Assembly (NCBI GenBank): GCA_958295645.1
Contig: OY282361.1
Span: forward strand, 2,570,501 to 2,634,500
Source: Longimicrobiales bacterium
GTDB lineage: Bacteria > Gemmatimonadota > Gemmatimonadetes > Longimicrobiales > Gaopeijiaceae
Length of the DNA: 64,000 bases
Reading direction: 5' to 3'
This document shows, piece after piece, positions 16,895-25,268 of the stretch; the first letter of the stretch is position 1; the number at the start of each line of letters is the position of its first letter. The translations under genes were made by a program, and so were the position numbers. The notes beneath the pieces are model-generated. The model saw only the letters and a program-made list of their open reading frames with translations, searched no databases and was not told the origin of the DNA.

Positions 16895-18346
16895 ATGCGC
16901 GCAGTCGTTGCTTCCAATCTCATTGGCGGACAGTGGAGCACGCCGAGTTCGGCCGACCGTCTGTCCGTCGAGGACCCGGCCACCGGCGAGACGCTGGGCA
17001 GCGTGCCTGCCTCCGGAAAGGCCGAGGTGGACCAGGCCGTCGCCGCCGCCCGCCAGGCTTTCCCGGACTGGCGCCGCAGGCCCGTCGTCGAGCGCGCCCG
17101 GGTGCTGTTCCGGCTCTCGGCCCTCTTGGACCAACACCGCGACGAGCTGGCTCGCAGCCTGACCCGCGAGCAGGGCAAGAACTTGGCGGAGGCGCGCGGC
17201 GAGTTGCAGCGAGGCATCGAGAATGTCGAGCACGCCGCCGGAATGCCTTCTCTCATGATGGGCGACACGCTCGAGGACGTGGCCTCGGGAGTGGATTGCG
17301 AGACGGTTCGGCAGCCGGTTGGCGTCTTTGCGGTGATCACGCCGTACAACTTTCCGGTGATGGTGCCGATGTGGTTCTGGCCGTACGCGGTCGCGGCGGG
17401 CAACACCGTGGTGGTGAAGCCGAGCGAGCAGGATCCGCTGGCGCACCAAAGGGTGGTCGAACTGGCGGGCCAAGCCGGCCTTCCCGCGGGGGTGCTGAAC
17501 GTGGTGCACGGGCGGGGCGAAGCGGCGGAAGCGCTCGCTGGGCACCCGGACGTCGCCGGCGTCTCCTTCGTCGGGTCCAGCGGGGTTGCGCGGCGGCTCT
17601 ACGGGCGGGCAGGAGCGGCCGGCAAGCGCGTGCAGGCCCTCGGCGGCGCCAAGAACCACATGATCGTCCTTCCGGACGCGGACCCGGACGTGGTGGCCGA
17701 GTCGGTGGTCGCCTCCGTGTTCGGATGCGCGGGCCAGCGTTGCCTCGCGGGCTCGGTCGTGATCGGGGTCGGCGAATCCTACGAGCCCGTCCGGGAGCGC
17801 ATACTCGACGGCGTGGCCTCGCTGAAGGTGGGGTGCGGCTTGGACGACGACGTGGACATGGGGCCGGTCATTTCGGACGCGCACAAGAACCGGGTCGCGG
17901 GATTCATCGAACAGGGAGAGCGCGACGGAGCCCGTCTTCTGCTCGACGGCAGGGATCCGGAGGTGCCCGGCTACCCTCGCGGTCATTGGATCGGTCCCAC
18001 GGTCTTCGAGGACGTGTCGCCCGACACTCCTCTGGGCCGGGAGGAAGTCTTCGGTCCGGTCGCCGGTCTTGCGCGTGCGCCCAACCTGGAGGCCGCCCTG
18101 GAGCTGTTGGCCGCAAGTCCCTACGGAAACGCCGCCTCCGTCTTCACCCAGTCGGGCCGGACGGCGCGAGAGTTCCGCTACCGCGCGGGCATTTCCATGT
18201 TGGGAGTGAACGTCGGAGTTGCCGCGCCGATGGCCTTCTTCCCCTTCGGCGGAACTCGCAACTCGTTTTACGGAGACTTGAAGGCGCAGGGCAAGGACGC
18301 CGTGGCCTTCTACACCGATCAGAAGGTGGTGATTTCGCGTTGGTGA
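16895..18346 (+). CDS. mmsA: CoA-acylating (methyl)malonate-semialdehyde dehydrogenase
   Basis: A 483-residue aldehyde dehydrogenase of the MmsA/IolA subfamily, which oxidises methylmalonate semialdehyde to propionyl-CoA or malonate semialdehyde to acetyl-CoA with loss of CO2, using NAD+ and CoA. Evidence is the subfamily-specific GGAKNHMIVLPDAD, the catalytic Cys in FGCAGQRCLAG, the cofactor segment ITPYNFPVMVPMWFWP, and HWIGPTVFEDV near the C-terminus. Length matches the family. ATG 16895 directly follows an in-frame GTG at 16892, so either could be used. It heads an apparent operon with an AGXT2-like aminotransferase, which would supply the semialdehyde substrate. Confidence 0.93.
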   Translation: MRAVVASNLIGGQWSTPSSADRLSVEDPATGETLGSVPASGKAEVDQAVAAARQAFPDWRRRPVVERARVLFRLSALLDQHRDELARSLTREQGKNLAEARGELQRGIENVEHAAGMPSLMMGDTLEDVASGVDCETVRQPVGVFAVITPYNFPVMVPMWFWPYAVAAGNTVVVKPSEQDPLAHQRVVELAGQAGLPAGVLNVVHGRGEAAEALAGHPDVAGVSFVGSSGVARRLYGRAGAAGKRVQALGGAKNHMIVLPDADPDVVAESVVASVFGCAGQRCLAGSVVIGVGESYEPVRERILDGVASLKVGCGLDDDVDMGPVISDAHKNRVAGFIEQGERDGARLLLDGRDPEVPGYPRGHWIGPTVFEDVSPDTPLGREEVFGPVAGLARAPNLEAALELLAASPYGNAASVFTQSGRTAREFRYRAGISMLGVNVGVAAPMAFFPFGGTRNSFYGDLKAQGKDAVAFYTDQKVVISRW

Positions 18347-18434
18347 CGCTGTGCGTGCCGTGGTCGCCTGCGGATGGCCTGCGGGCCCTGCGAAACCGCC
18401 GCCCAGCAAACACGCCGGCGGAGGCGAGCACAAC

Positions 18435-19784
18435 GTGACCATCACAGCCAGCCGCGCCCCGGCAGCCAGCCGCGCCCCAGCAGCCAAGCGCAACCTGGAA
18501 GTGGCGGCCGAGCACGACAAGCATCTCTTCGACTGCGTGCGCCCTCTGTACGACGAGCCCGTCGCCCTCGCGGAGGGATCGGGCTGCTGGGTCAAGGACT
18601 TCGACGGCCGCGAGTACCTGGACTTGTTTGCGGGCATCCTCACCGTCTCGCTCGGCCACTGCCATCCCGAAGTCGTGGCGGCGGTGCAGGACCAGGCCGC
18701 CCGGTTGGGGCACGTCTCCACGCTCTACGTCAACGAACCGCAGACGCGGGCGGCGCGGCGCTTGGCGGCGGTGGCTCCGGGCGCACTGAGCCGCACCTTC
18801 TTCCTCAACAGCGGCACCGAAGCCGTCGAGACGGCGTTGGCGGCCGCCCGGCTCCACACCGGACGCACCGAGATCGTGGCGCTCCGCCGGGCCTATCACG
18901 GGCGCACGAGCTTGGCGGCCTCCCTGACGGCCCAGGCGCCCTGGCGCGTGTTGCCCAGCACGGTCGCGGGCATCGTGCACGCGCTGTCGCCCTATCCGTA
19001 CCGAGCGTCCTTCGGCATGCGCTCGGACGAGGAGCTGGTGGCGCTCTACGCCCGCGACTTGGCCGAGGTGATCGAGACCACCACGAACGGACGCCCGGCC
19101 GCCTTCGTGGCCGAGACCGTGCAGGGCGCGGCGGGATACATCGTCCCTCCCCGGGGCTACTTCCAGCGGATGGCCGAAGTCGTTCGCTCCTACGGGGGGC
19201 TGTTCATCGCCGACGAAGTGCAGGCCGGCTTCGGGCGCACCGGCGATCACTGGTTCGGGATCGAGCACTGGGGCGTGCAACCGGACCTGATGATCACGGC
19301 CAAGGGCATCGCGGGCGGCATGCCGGTCGGCGCGGTCACGGCCACGCCGGAAATCGCGGCCAGCTGGCGGGGCAAGACGATCTCCACCTTCGGCGGCAAC
19401 CCGGTCTGCATGGCCGCGATGGACGCCACCCTGCGCGTCATGGAAGCGGAGAACGCGCCCGCCCGCGCCGGGGTCCGGGGCAGGCAGCTCCAGGCGGGTC
19501 TGCGCGCGCTCGCCGAGGAGCATCCTTGGATCGGCGACGTCCGGGGCCTGGGCCTCATGCAGGCGCTGGAGCTGGTGGAGGATCGGGACACCAAGGAACC
19601 GGCGCCGGAGTTGGCGGGCAAGCTGCTCCACGCGGCCAAGGACGAAGGGCTGCTGGTCGGCATGGGCGGCCTGGAAGGGCACGTGATCCGCCTGGGGCCC
19701 TCCCTGCTGATCTCGGAAGACGAGGTCGCGGAGGCGCTCGTTCGCCTGTCCCGGGCCTGCGCCGCGGTCTCGCGCAGGCGATGA
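18435..19784 (+). CDS. Class III aminotransferase, AGXT2/beta-alanine-pyruvate type
   Basis: A 449-residue fold-type I PLP enzyme. The PLP lysine is in MITAKGIAGGMPVGA; other motifs are NSGTEAVETAL, AYHGRT, FIADEVQAGFGRTG and STFGGNPVC, the last typical of the AGXT2 branch, which transaminates 3-aminoisobutyrate, beta-alanine or alanine with glyoxylate or pyruvate. Its position directly after mmsA supports an omega-amino-acid substrate. GTG 18435 is taken as start (GGAGG about 11 nt upstream); a longer frame to 18351 is possible. The first residues include a duplicated ASRAPA peptide from a DNA tandem repeat, outside the conserved fold. The stop overlaps the start of a small membrane protein gene. 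Confidence 0.9.
   Translation: MTITASRAPAASRAPAAKRNLEVAAEHDKHLFDCVRPLYDEPVALAEGSGCWVKDFDGREYLDLFAGILTVSLGHCHPEVVAAVQDQAARLGHVSTLYVNEPQTRAARRLAAVAPGALSRTFFLNSGTEAVETALAAARLHTGRTEIVALRRAYHGRTSLAASLTAQAPWRVLPSTVAGIVHALSPYPYRASFGMRSDEELVALYARDLAEVIETTTNGRPAAFVAETVQGAAGYIVPPRGYFQRMAEVVRSYGGLFIADEVQAGFGRTGDHWFGIEHWGVQPDLMITAKGIAGGMPVGAVTATPEIAASWRGKTISTFGGNPVCMAAMDATLRVMEAENAPARAGVRGRQLQAGLRALAEEHPWIGDVRGLGLMQALELVEDRDTKEPAPELAGKLLHAAKDEGLLVGMGGLEGHVIRLGPSLLISEDEVAEALVRLSRACAAVSRRR
18445..18480 (+). repeat. Two-copy 18-bp tandem repeat at the aminotransferase N-terminus
   Basis: CAGCCAGCCGCGCCCCGG at 18445-18462 is repeated at 18463-18480 with one change, and CAGCCA begins a third copy. It encodes a duplicated SRAPAA segment just after the GTG start and keeps the reading frame. 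It is a likely slippage hot-spot that would change only a disordered N-terminus. Confidence 0.9.
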
Positions 19785-19906
19785 TCGCCGGCCTTCCGGT
19801 CGCGACGTGGCTGCTGATGCTGGCGGCCACGGCGCCCGGGCTGGCAGTCGCCTTCGTCGCCTACCGAATCCACGGAGGTGCGGGCGGGCGTCGCGGCAGT
19901 GGCTGA
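19781..19906 (+). CDS. Symporter-associated small membrane protein
   Basis: A 41-residue single-span membrane protein. ATG 19781 overlaps the aminotransferase stop (ATGA), and the gene overlaps the start of the symporter gene at its other end. After MIAGLPVATW comes one hydrophobic helix (WLLMLAATAPGLAVAFVAY), then a short Arg/Gly-rich tail. Its size and its place directly upstream of a Na+/solute symporter match the small accessory proteins annotated beside SSS transporters. The start MxGLPxxxWL is loosely like that group. It may stabilise or regulate the transporter; identification rests on context and hydropathy. Confidence 0.6.
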   Translation: MIAGLPVATWLLMLAATAPGLAVAFVAYRIHGGAGGRRGSG

Positions 19907-21398
19907 GACGAGCGCCGTAGCCGCCGTCGTCGCGGTCTACCTGCTGGTCCTGGTGGGGATCGGCTGGTGGGCCAGCCGCGAGAGCCGCTCGGTCGAGGGG
20001 TTCTACGTCGCGGGCAAGAAGCTCCCCTCGTGGGTGATCGCGTTCTCGGCCAACGCCACGGGGGAGAGCGGCTGGCTGCTCCTGGGCCTGACGGGGATGA
20101 GCTACCTGATCGGCTTCCACGCCCTGTGGGTCGTGCTGGGCGAGGTGCTGGGCGTGGCGCTGGCCTGGGCAGTGGTCGCCCGCCCGTTCAAGGAGTTCAC
20201 CGACCGGTACGACGCAATCACGGTGCCGGACTTCTTGGCGGAGCGCTTCGCGGATCGCGCCCACGTGCTTCGGATCGTCAGCGCGGTCATCGTCTTCGCG
20301 ATGGTGCTGGCGTACGCGGCCGCGCAGTTCACGGCCTCGGGCAAGGCCTTCGAGTCGTTTCTGGGCACGAGCTACGAGGGCGGCGTCGTGGCGGGCGCGG
20401 TCATCATCCTGCTGTACACGAGCATCGGCGGCTTCAAGGCGGTGGCGTACAGCGATCTCGTGCAGGGCGTCCTCATGTTCCTGTGCCTGCTGGTTCTGCC
20501 GGTGGCCGGAATCTGGCACGCCGGCGGCTGGGGCGCCTTCGTGGAGGGCCTTCGCGAAGCCGATCCCGCCCTCCTGCTTCCCATGGGCAGCCATGGCCTG
20601 ACGGCGGCCGGCGTCGCCAGCGCCCTCAGCCTCGCGGGCGTGGGTCTCGCCTTCCTGGGCGCACCGCAGCTCCTGACCCGGTTCATCTCGGCGCGCAGCC
20701 GGCGGGAGCTGCCCGGAGGCGGCCTGATCGCCGTGGTCTGCATCGTCGTGTTCGACGTCGGGGCGGTGCTGGCCGGCCTCGCGGGGCGGGTCTTGTTCCC
20801 CGGCTTGGCCGACAGCGAGACGGTATTGCCCGCGATGGCGGCCGAGTTGTTCCCCGCGATCGTGACGGGCGTGATCCTCGTGGTGGTCCTGGCGGCGATC
20901 ATGTCCACCGTGGACTCGCTCCTGATCCTGGCGTCGTCGGCCGTCGTCAGGGACATGATTCAGAAGGTGTTCAAGCCCGACTTGCCGGATCGTTGGCTGA
21001 CCTGGACGGGACGGGCGCTGACCGTGGTCATCGGCTTGGCGGCGCTGGCCACCGCCCTGGCCGACAGCCGCATGATCTTCTGGTTCGTGCTGTTCGCCTG
21101 GGCAGGGCTTGCTTCGGCCTTCACGCCGGTTGTCCTGTGCTCTTTGTTTTGGGCGCGCACGACGCGAGCCGGAGCGGTCGCCGGGATGATCGCGGGCTTC
21201 TTGGGCGCCATGCTCTGGGCTCAGTTCTTCAAGGAGCGCTTCTACGACCTCTACGAGATGATTCCCGGCTTCGCGGCCGGATTTCTGGCGACGATCGCGG
21301 CAAGCCTGATGACGCAGCCGCCTCCGGGCGCCAAAGAGGAGTTGGCGGACGTAAAGCGGAAGGTTGGAAGCGTGTTCAGGACCGGGCGAGGAGGGTGA
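19899..21398 (+). CDS. Sodium:solute symporter family protein
   Basis: A 499-residue SSS-family (PutP/PanF-like) secondary transporter with about 13 transmembrane helices. Family features are GWWASRESRSVEGFYVAGKK at the start, FSANATGESGWLLLGLTGMSY, the ALGAP-like FLGAPQLLTRF and the conserved AIMSTVDSLLILASSAVVRD helix, which holds the Ser/Thr residues of the Na2 site. GTG 19899 is used; GTG 19878 would add seven residues but sits on top of the GGAGG at 19874-19878 and so lacks spacing. It lies in the mmsA-aminotransferase operon and probably imports the amino acid that they degrade; the actual substrate is not determined. Confidence 0.92.
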   Translation: MAETSAVAAVVAVYLLVLVGIGWWASRESRSVEGFYVAGKKLPSWVIAFSANATGESGWLLLGLTGMSYLIGFHALWVVLGEVLGVALAWAVVARPFKEFTDRYDAITVPDFLAERFADRAHVLRIVSAVIVFAMVLAYAAAQFTASGKAFESFLGTSYEGGVVAGAVIILLYTSIGGFKAVAYSDLVQGVLMFLCLLVLPVAGIWHAGGWGAFVEGLREADPALLLPMGSHGLTAAGVASALSLAGVGLAFLGAPQLLTRFISARSRRELPGGGLIAVVCIVVFDVGAVLAGLAGRVLFPGLADSETVLPAMAAELFPAIVTGVILVVVLAAIMSTVDSLLILASSAVVRDMIQKVFKPDLPDRWLTWTGRALTVVIGLAALATALADSRMIFWFVLFAWAGLASAFTPVVLCSLFWARTTRAGAVAGMIAGFLGAMLWAQFFKERFYDLYEMIPGFAAGFLATIAASLMTQPPPGAKEELADVKRKVGSVFRTGRGG

Positions 21399-21425
21399 CG
21401 ACATGACATCCGCTAGGAGAGCCGC

Positions 21426-23135
21426 ATGAACAAGACCGGAGACGCAGTGACGCGCGGCCAGTTTCTGACCGTGGCGGCGGGGGTCGCGGGGGCTGGATTC
21501 GCCAGCGCCTGCGACTCGACGACGGGCGGGAGCACGAGCGCTGGATGGGAGGACTCGCCGGCGCCGGACCTCGTCGTGCACGGGCGCACCGTCCGCACCA
21601 TGGACGGCGACAATCCGGTCGCCGAGTCGTTTGCGGTCAAGAACGGCCGCTTCCTGGCGGTGGGCTCGAAGCGCGACGTGGAGAACCTTCGCGGGCCTGG
21701 GACGGAGGTGATGGACCACGGGGACGCCGTGATCGTGCCCGGCTTCGTCGACGCCCACACGCACCCGGCGGGCGCGGGCGTCCGCGAGCTCAAGGACGTC
21801 AACGTGGACGTGCGCAGCATCGCCGAGATCAAGCAGCGGTTGGCGGCGCGCGCCCGGGAGACTCCGGCGGGCGAATGGGTGGTCGGCTTCAAGTACGACG
21901 ACACCAAGCTGGCCGAAGGCCGTCCCCTCGCCCGGTCGGACTTGGACGAGGCGACGCCGGATCATCCCGTGGCCGTCGGCCACCGGGGCGGCCACACGAG
22001 CGTCTACAACTCGCGCGCGTTCGATCTGGCGGGCGTCGACGCGGACACGCCGGATCCAGCCGGCGGCAAGTTCTACCGCGAAGACGGCCAGCTCACCGGC
22101 CTAGTGGCGGAGCGGGCCAACTACGTCCTGCGCATGCTGATTCCCAACACGCACACCGACGCCGACCGCCAGGCCGGGGTTGCGCTGATCACGCGCCTCA
22201 TGGCCCAGGCCGGCCTCACCTCCTTCCACGACGCGGGCACGTCCTCCCAGAGCTTGGCTGCCTATCAAGCCGCATATGGGGCGGGCGAGCTGAGCTGTCG
22301 GGTCTACATGATGATGCGGGGTCCCTACGAGAGCCTCCGCCAAGCGGGCCTCTCCACCGGCTTCGGCGACGACTGGCTGCGCGTCGGCGGAGTGAAGTAC
22401 GGCGCCGACGGCTCGGCCTCGGAGCGGACCATGCGCATGAGCACGCCTTACGTCGGCCGGCCCGACGACTACGGCATCCTCACGATGAGCCAAGAGGAGA
22501 TCCACGAGGTCGTGGAGCGGGCCCATCGCTCGGGCTGGCAGGTCGGCATCCACGCCAACGGCGACGTCGCGATCGACATGGTCCTCGCCGCCTACGAGCG
22601 CGTGCAGGAACTGTGGCCGCGTCCCGGCGCCCGCCACCGTATCGAGCACTGCTCCCTCGTCAACCCGGAGTTGCTGCGTCGCATCAAGGCGGCCGGCGCC
22701 GTGCCCACGCCCTTCTACACCTACGTCCACTACCACGGCAACAAGTGGGTCGAGTACGGCGCCGAGAAGATGGAGTGGATGTTCGCGCACCGCTCGTTCC
22801 TGGATCACGACATCCCCGTGGCGCCCGCCTCCGACTACACGCCCGGCCCCTACGAGCCGCTGATGGCCATCCAGAGCATGGTCACGCGAAAGGACTTCGA
22901 CGGAAGGGTCTGGGGCGCCAACCAGCGCATCTCCGTGGGCGAAGCCATGCGCATCTGCACAATGGGCGGAGCCTACGCCTCGTTCGAGGAGGAGGCCAAG
23001 GGCTCCATCGCCGCCGGCAAGCTGGCCGACTTCGTGGCCCTGGCCGACGATCCGGAAGACGTGGACCCCGACGCGATCAAGCAGGTTGCCGTGTTGCGGA
23101 CCGTGGCGGGGGGAAGTACGACGCATGAGGCGTAG
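21426..23135 (+). CDS. Exported amidohydrolase family 3 protein (YtcJ-like)
   Basis: A 569-residue metal-dependent hydrolase. The N-terminus (TRGQFLTVAAGVAGAGFASAC) looks like a Tat-type or lipoprotein signal, so the enzyme probably acts outside the cytoplasm. Metal-site features are GFVDAHTHP, VGIHANGDVAIDMVL, HRIEHC and APASDYTPGPYEP, all typical of the amidohydrolase-3 group. The ATG has AGGAGAG upstream. It sits 27 bp after the symporter gene, in line with the operon; an exported amidohydrolase could release an N-substituted amino acid that the symporter imports. Members of this group have varied substrates, so no specific reaction is claimed. Confidence 0.9.
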   Translation: MNKTGDAVTRGQFLTVAAGVAGAGFASACDSTTGGSTSAGWEDSPAPDLVVHGRTVRTMDGDNPVAESFAVKNGRFLAVGSKRDVENLRGPGTEVMDHGDAVIVPGFVDAHTHPAGAGVRELKDVNVDVRSIAEIKQRLAARARETPAGEWVVGFKYDDTKLAEGRPLARSDLDEATPDHPVAVGHRGGHTSVYNSRAFDLAGVDADTPDPAGGKFYREDGQLTGLVAERANYVLRMLIPNTHTDADRQAGVALITRLMAQAGLTSFHDAGTSSQSLAAYQAAYGAGELSCRVYMMMRGPYESLRQAGLSTGFGDDWLRVGGVKYGADGSASERTMRMSTPYVGRPDDYGILTMSQEEIHEVVERAHRSGWQVGIHANGDVAIDMVLAAYERVQELWPRPGARHRIEHCSLVNPELLRRIKAAGAVPTPFYTYVHYHGNKWVEYGAEKMEWMFAHRSFLDHDIPVAPASDYTPGPYEPLMAIQSMVTRKDFDGRVWGANQRISVGEAMRICTMGGAYASFEEEAKGSIAAGKLADFVALADDPEDVDPDAIKQVAVLRTVAGGSTTHEA

Positions 23136-23252
23136 AGGCGGGCGTAGAGGCCGGCGTGGCGGCCCGGAGAGTCCGCACGGCGCCAGCCGACAGTGTTGCG
23201 CGTGGCGCCCGCCCCCGGTGTTCGCCGAGCTTGGCGCTCGGACCATTCGCGC

Positions 23253-23891
23253 GTGAACGCAAAGGTCCGCGAGGATGCGGCCGGCGACGAATCCAGCCCG
23301 CGCTTCTTCCGGCGTCCGGCGGAATTCCGCCTGTGGCTGGAGCGTCGGCACGAGGAGCGCTCCGAACTCTGGGTCGGCTACTACAAGAAGGGAACCGGCG
23401 AACCCGGCATGACTTGGCCAGAGTCGGTGGACGTGGCGCTCTGCTTCGGATGGATCGACGGGATTCGCAAGTCGATCGACGACAAGCGCTACAAGATTCG
23501 TTTCACGCCTCGGCGGCCCGAGAGCCACTGGAGCGCGCGCAACTTGACGCGCATGAAGCATCTCTTGGAGGCGGGACTGGTCGCCGAACCGGGTTTGGCC
23601 GCCTATCGGAACCGCGACCCCGCGAAGGAGCGCAGAGCGTCCTACGAGCAAGACGACGTTGCCTTGCCTCGCGAGTACGAGCGCGAACTGAAGTCCAGCC
23701 CCGCCGCTTGGCGGTACTTTCAGGCGGCGCGTCCCTCCTACCGCAAGCAGGTGACGTGGTGGATCGTCAGCGCCAAGCGCGAAGACACGAGGCTTCGTCG
23801 GCTGAAGACGCTCGTGGAGGCCTGCGCCAAAGGAGAGGCGATTCCGCCGCTGCGCTGGACGAAGAACAAGCGGCCGCCGGGAGGCAAGTAG
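23253..23891 (+). CDS. YdeI/OmpD-associated family protein
   Basis: A 212-residue soluble protein of the YdeI family. Family motifs are FFRRPAEFRLWLERRHEERS, LWVGYYKKGTG, ITWPESVD-like MTWPESVDVALCFGWIDGI and RFTPRRPESHWSARN, with the C-terminal YRKQVTWWIVSAKR helix. The family is linked to resistance to bacteriocins and cationic peptides in some enterics, but its biochemical role is unknown. GTG 23253 is preferred because homology begins just after it; TTG 23193 is an upstream alternative. The last 125 bp overlap the 3' end of the UvrC-like gene on the other strand. Confidence 0.85.
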   Translation: MNAKVREDAAGDESSPRFFRRPAEFRLWLERRHEERSELWVGYYKKGTGEPGMTWPESVDVALCFGWIDGIRKSIDDKRYKIRFTPRRPESHWSARNLTRMKHLLEAGLVAEPGLAAYRNRDPAKERRASYEQDDVALPREYERELKSSPAAWRYFQAARPSYRKQVTWWIVSAKREDTRLRRLKTLVEACAKGEAIPPLRWTKNKRPPGGK

Positions 23892-24945
23892 CCAGCCATC
23901 TGTTGGGCTCCATCGCCCTTCGCCGCTCTCTCGGACGCCGGGAAAACCATTTCGCGGCGAGGAGCGCTTCCGCCGCGGCGCCGGCGTCGAGGCCGGCATC
24001 CCGGTCTTCCGCCGCCGGGCGGAACACGGCTTCCACCACCCCGGCGGCCCGTTGCCGGTCTTCCACCGTCTTGGGCAGGGGCAGATCGCTGTGAAGACGC
24101 CCGCGGCGTATCAGGTACAGCCGGTCTTCGCCCCCGAAACCCGGCACCGAATACACGAGGTTCATGTTGCGGCGCCGGCCAGGGAACGCCGACACGTGAT
24201 TGCGCAACTTCTCCAGCCGGGCCAGCCGGTCGCGAAGGCGGGCGGCCTCTTCGAAGGCCAAGCGCTCCGCCGCCGCCTCCATGGCCCGGGCAACGGCTTC
24301 GAGAGGCGCCCGGCCGCGTCCCTCGAGAAAGGCGCGGGCGGCGCTCGCCCGGCCGCGGTACTCGGCGCCGGTGCATCTTCCCGCGCACGGAGCCAGACAG
24401 CTTCCGGTCTCGGCTCGGAGGCACATGGGCGGGCGTCCCGGCGAGAACATCTCCACCTGATCGCCGAAGTGCACCGGAGTGGCGCCGGGACAGTCGCGCA
24501 GCCCCAACGCGCGAGCCAGATCGCTCGTCGCCTCGGCCAGCCAACCGACCCGGCTGAAGGGGCCGTAGTACCGCGCCCCGTCGTCCTCCACGCGGGTTGC
24601 GACCACGACCCTGGGCGCCCGTTCCCGGGTGACCTTCACGAACGCCACGCGCCGCCCCCGCTTGTGCTCCACGTTGTAGTCCGGCTGCCACGCCCGGATC
24701 AGCCGCATCTCCCGATGAAGGGCGGCGAACTCGTTGGGCACGTAGTCCCAGGCCACCGCCGCCGCCTCCCGCACCAGACGAGCGACTTTGCCCCCCGTCT
24801 CGCCGAAGTAGGACAGCAGCCGGGAGCGCGTTCGCACCGACTTGCCGACGTACAGGATGCGGCCGTCCCCGCTCAGCCAGCGGTAGACGCCGGGCCGGTT
24901 CTCGGCGCGCGAGAGCACGTGTTCCTTCAAGCGACGGCGGGCCAT
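23767..24945 (-). CDS. UvrC N-terminal homologue (GIY-YIG nuclease, Cho-like)
   Basis: A 392-residue relative of the UvrC N-terminal half. The GIY-YIG nuclease domain (about 15-95) has GVYRWLSGDGRILYVGKS and the FAALHREMRLIRAWQPDYNV segment with its catalytic Glu. A four-Cys cluster follows (MCLRAETGSCLAPCAGRC, about 175-195), then a UvrB-binding UVR motif (AFEEAARLRDRLARLEKL, about 235-255). The C-terminal RNase H-like endonuclease and HhH domains of UvrC (usual total about 600) are absent, as in E. coli Cho, so it may make only the 3' incision or act in a different repair role. The last 40 residues are Ser/Ala/Arg-rich, lie antisense to the YdeI-like gene and are probably read-through of a lost stop. 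Confidence 0.85.
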   Translation of the reverse strand: MARRRLKEHVLSRAENRPGVYRWLSGDGRILYVGKSVRTRSRLLSYFGETGGKVARLVREAAAVAWDYVPNEFAALHREMRLIRAWQPDYNVEHKRGRRVAFVKVTRERAPRVVVATRVEDDGARYYGPFSRVGWLAEATSDLARALGLRDCPGATPVHFGDQVEMFSPGRPPMCLRAETGSCLAPCAGRCTGAEYRGRASAARAFLEGRGRAPLEAVARAMEAAAERLAFEEAARLRDRLARLEKLRNHVSAFPGRRRNMNLVYSVPGFGGEDRLYLIRRGRLHSDLPLPKTVEDRQRAAGVVEAVFRPAAEDRDAGLDAGAAAEALLAAKWFSRRPRERRRAMEPNRWLATCLPAAACSSSSAAAESPLLWRRPPRASSADEASCLRAWR

Positions 24946-25037
24946 ACCGGAAAGTATCGCCTTTTGTTCGGTTCGGCGTCAACGGAACGCCGACGCGCAT
25001 CGCCAGCCAGCGAAAGACGACAGACGGGCCGCCGGGG

Positions 25038-25268
25038 TCAGCCGACCGGAATTGCCGCTCCGGCTTGGATCAGGAACGTCCGATTCGCGTCGCCCCCCAC
25101 GTAAGCGCTTGTTGCGAAGCCGACGCGGTTCTTGGCGCCGGTTTCGTCGTTGCCCGAGAGATAGGCGATGCTCGCGCCGCCGCGAAAACCCAGCATCGTC
25201 TGGCCGGACAGAGGAGCGGCAATCAACGACGTCGCCAACGCAAGGGCGATGGGAAATCCCTTATTCAT
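25038..25268 (-). pseudogene. PorT-like outer-membrane beta-barrel, truncated remnant
   Basis: A 76-residue ORF: signal peptide (FPIALALATSLIAAPLSGQ) followed by GFRGGASIAYLSGND and ending at FLIQAGAAIPVG. The sequence after the signal matches the first strands of PorT-type barrels, which are normally about 190-220 residues, so the rest of the barrel is missing. None of the three frames downstream, up to the UvrC-like gene, continues a barrel. ATG 25268 is used (GAAGG 8 nt upstream). It overlaps the DUF1499 gene by 8 nt. It could still make a short exported peptide, but a deletion remnant is more likely. Confidence 0.6.
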
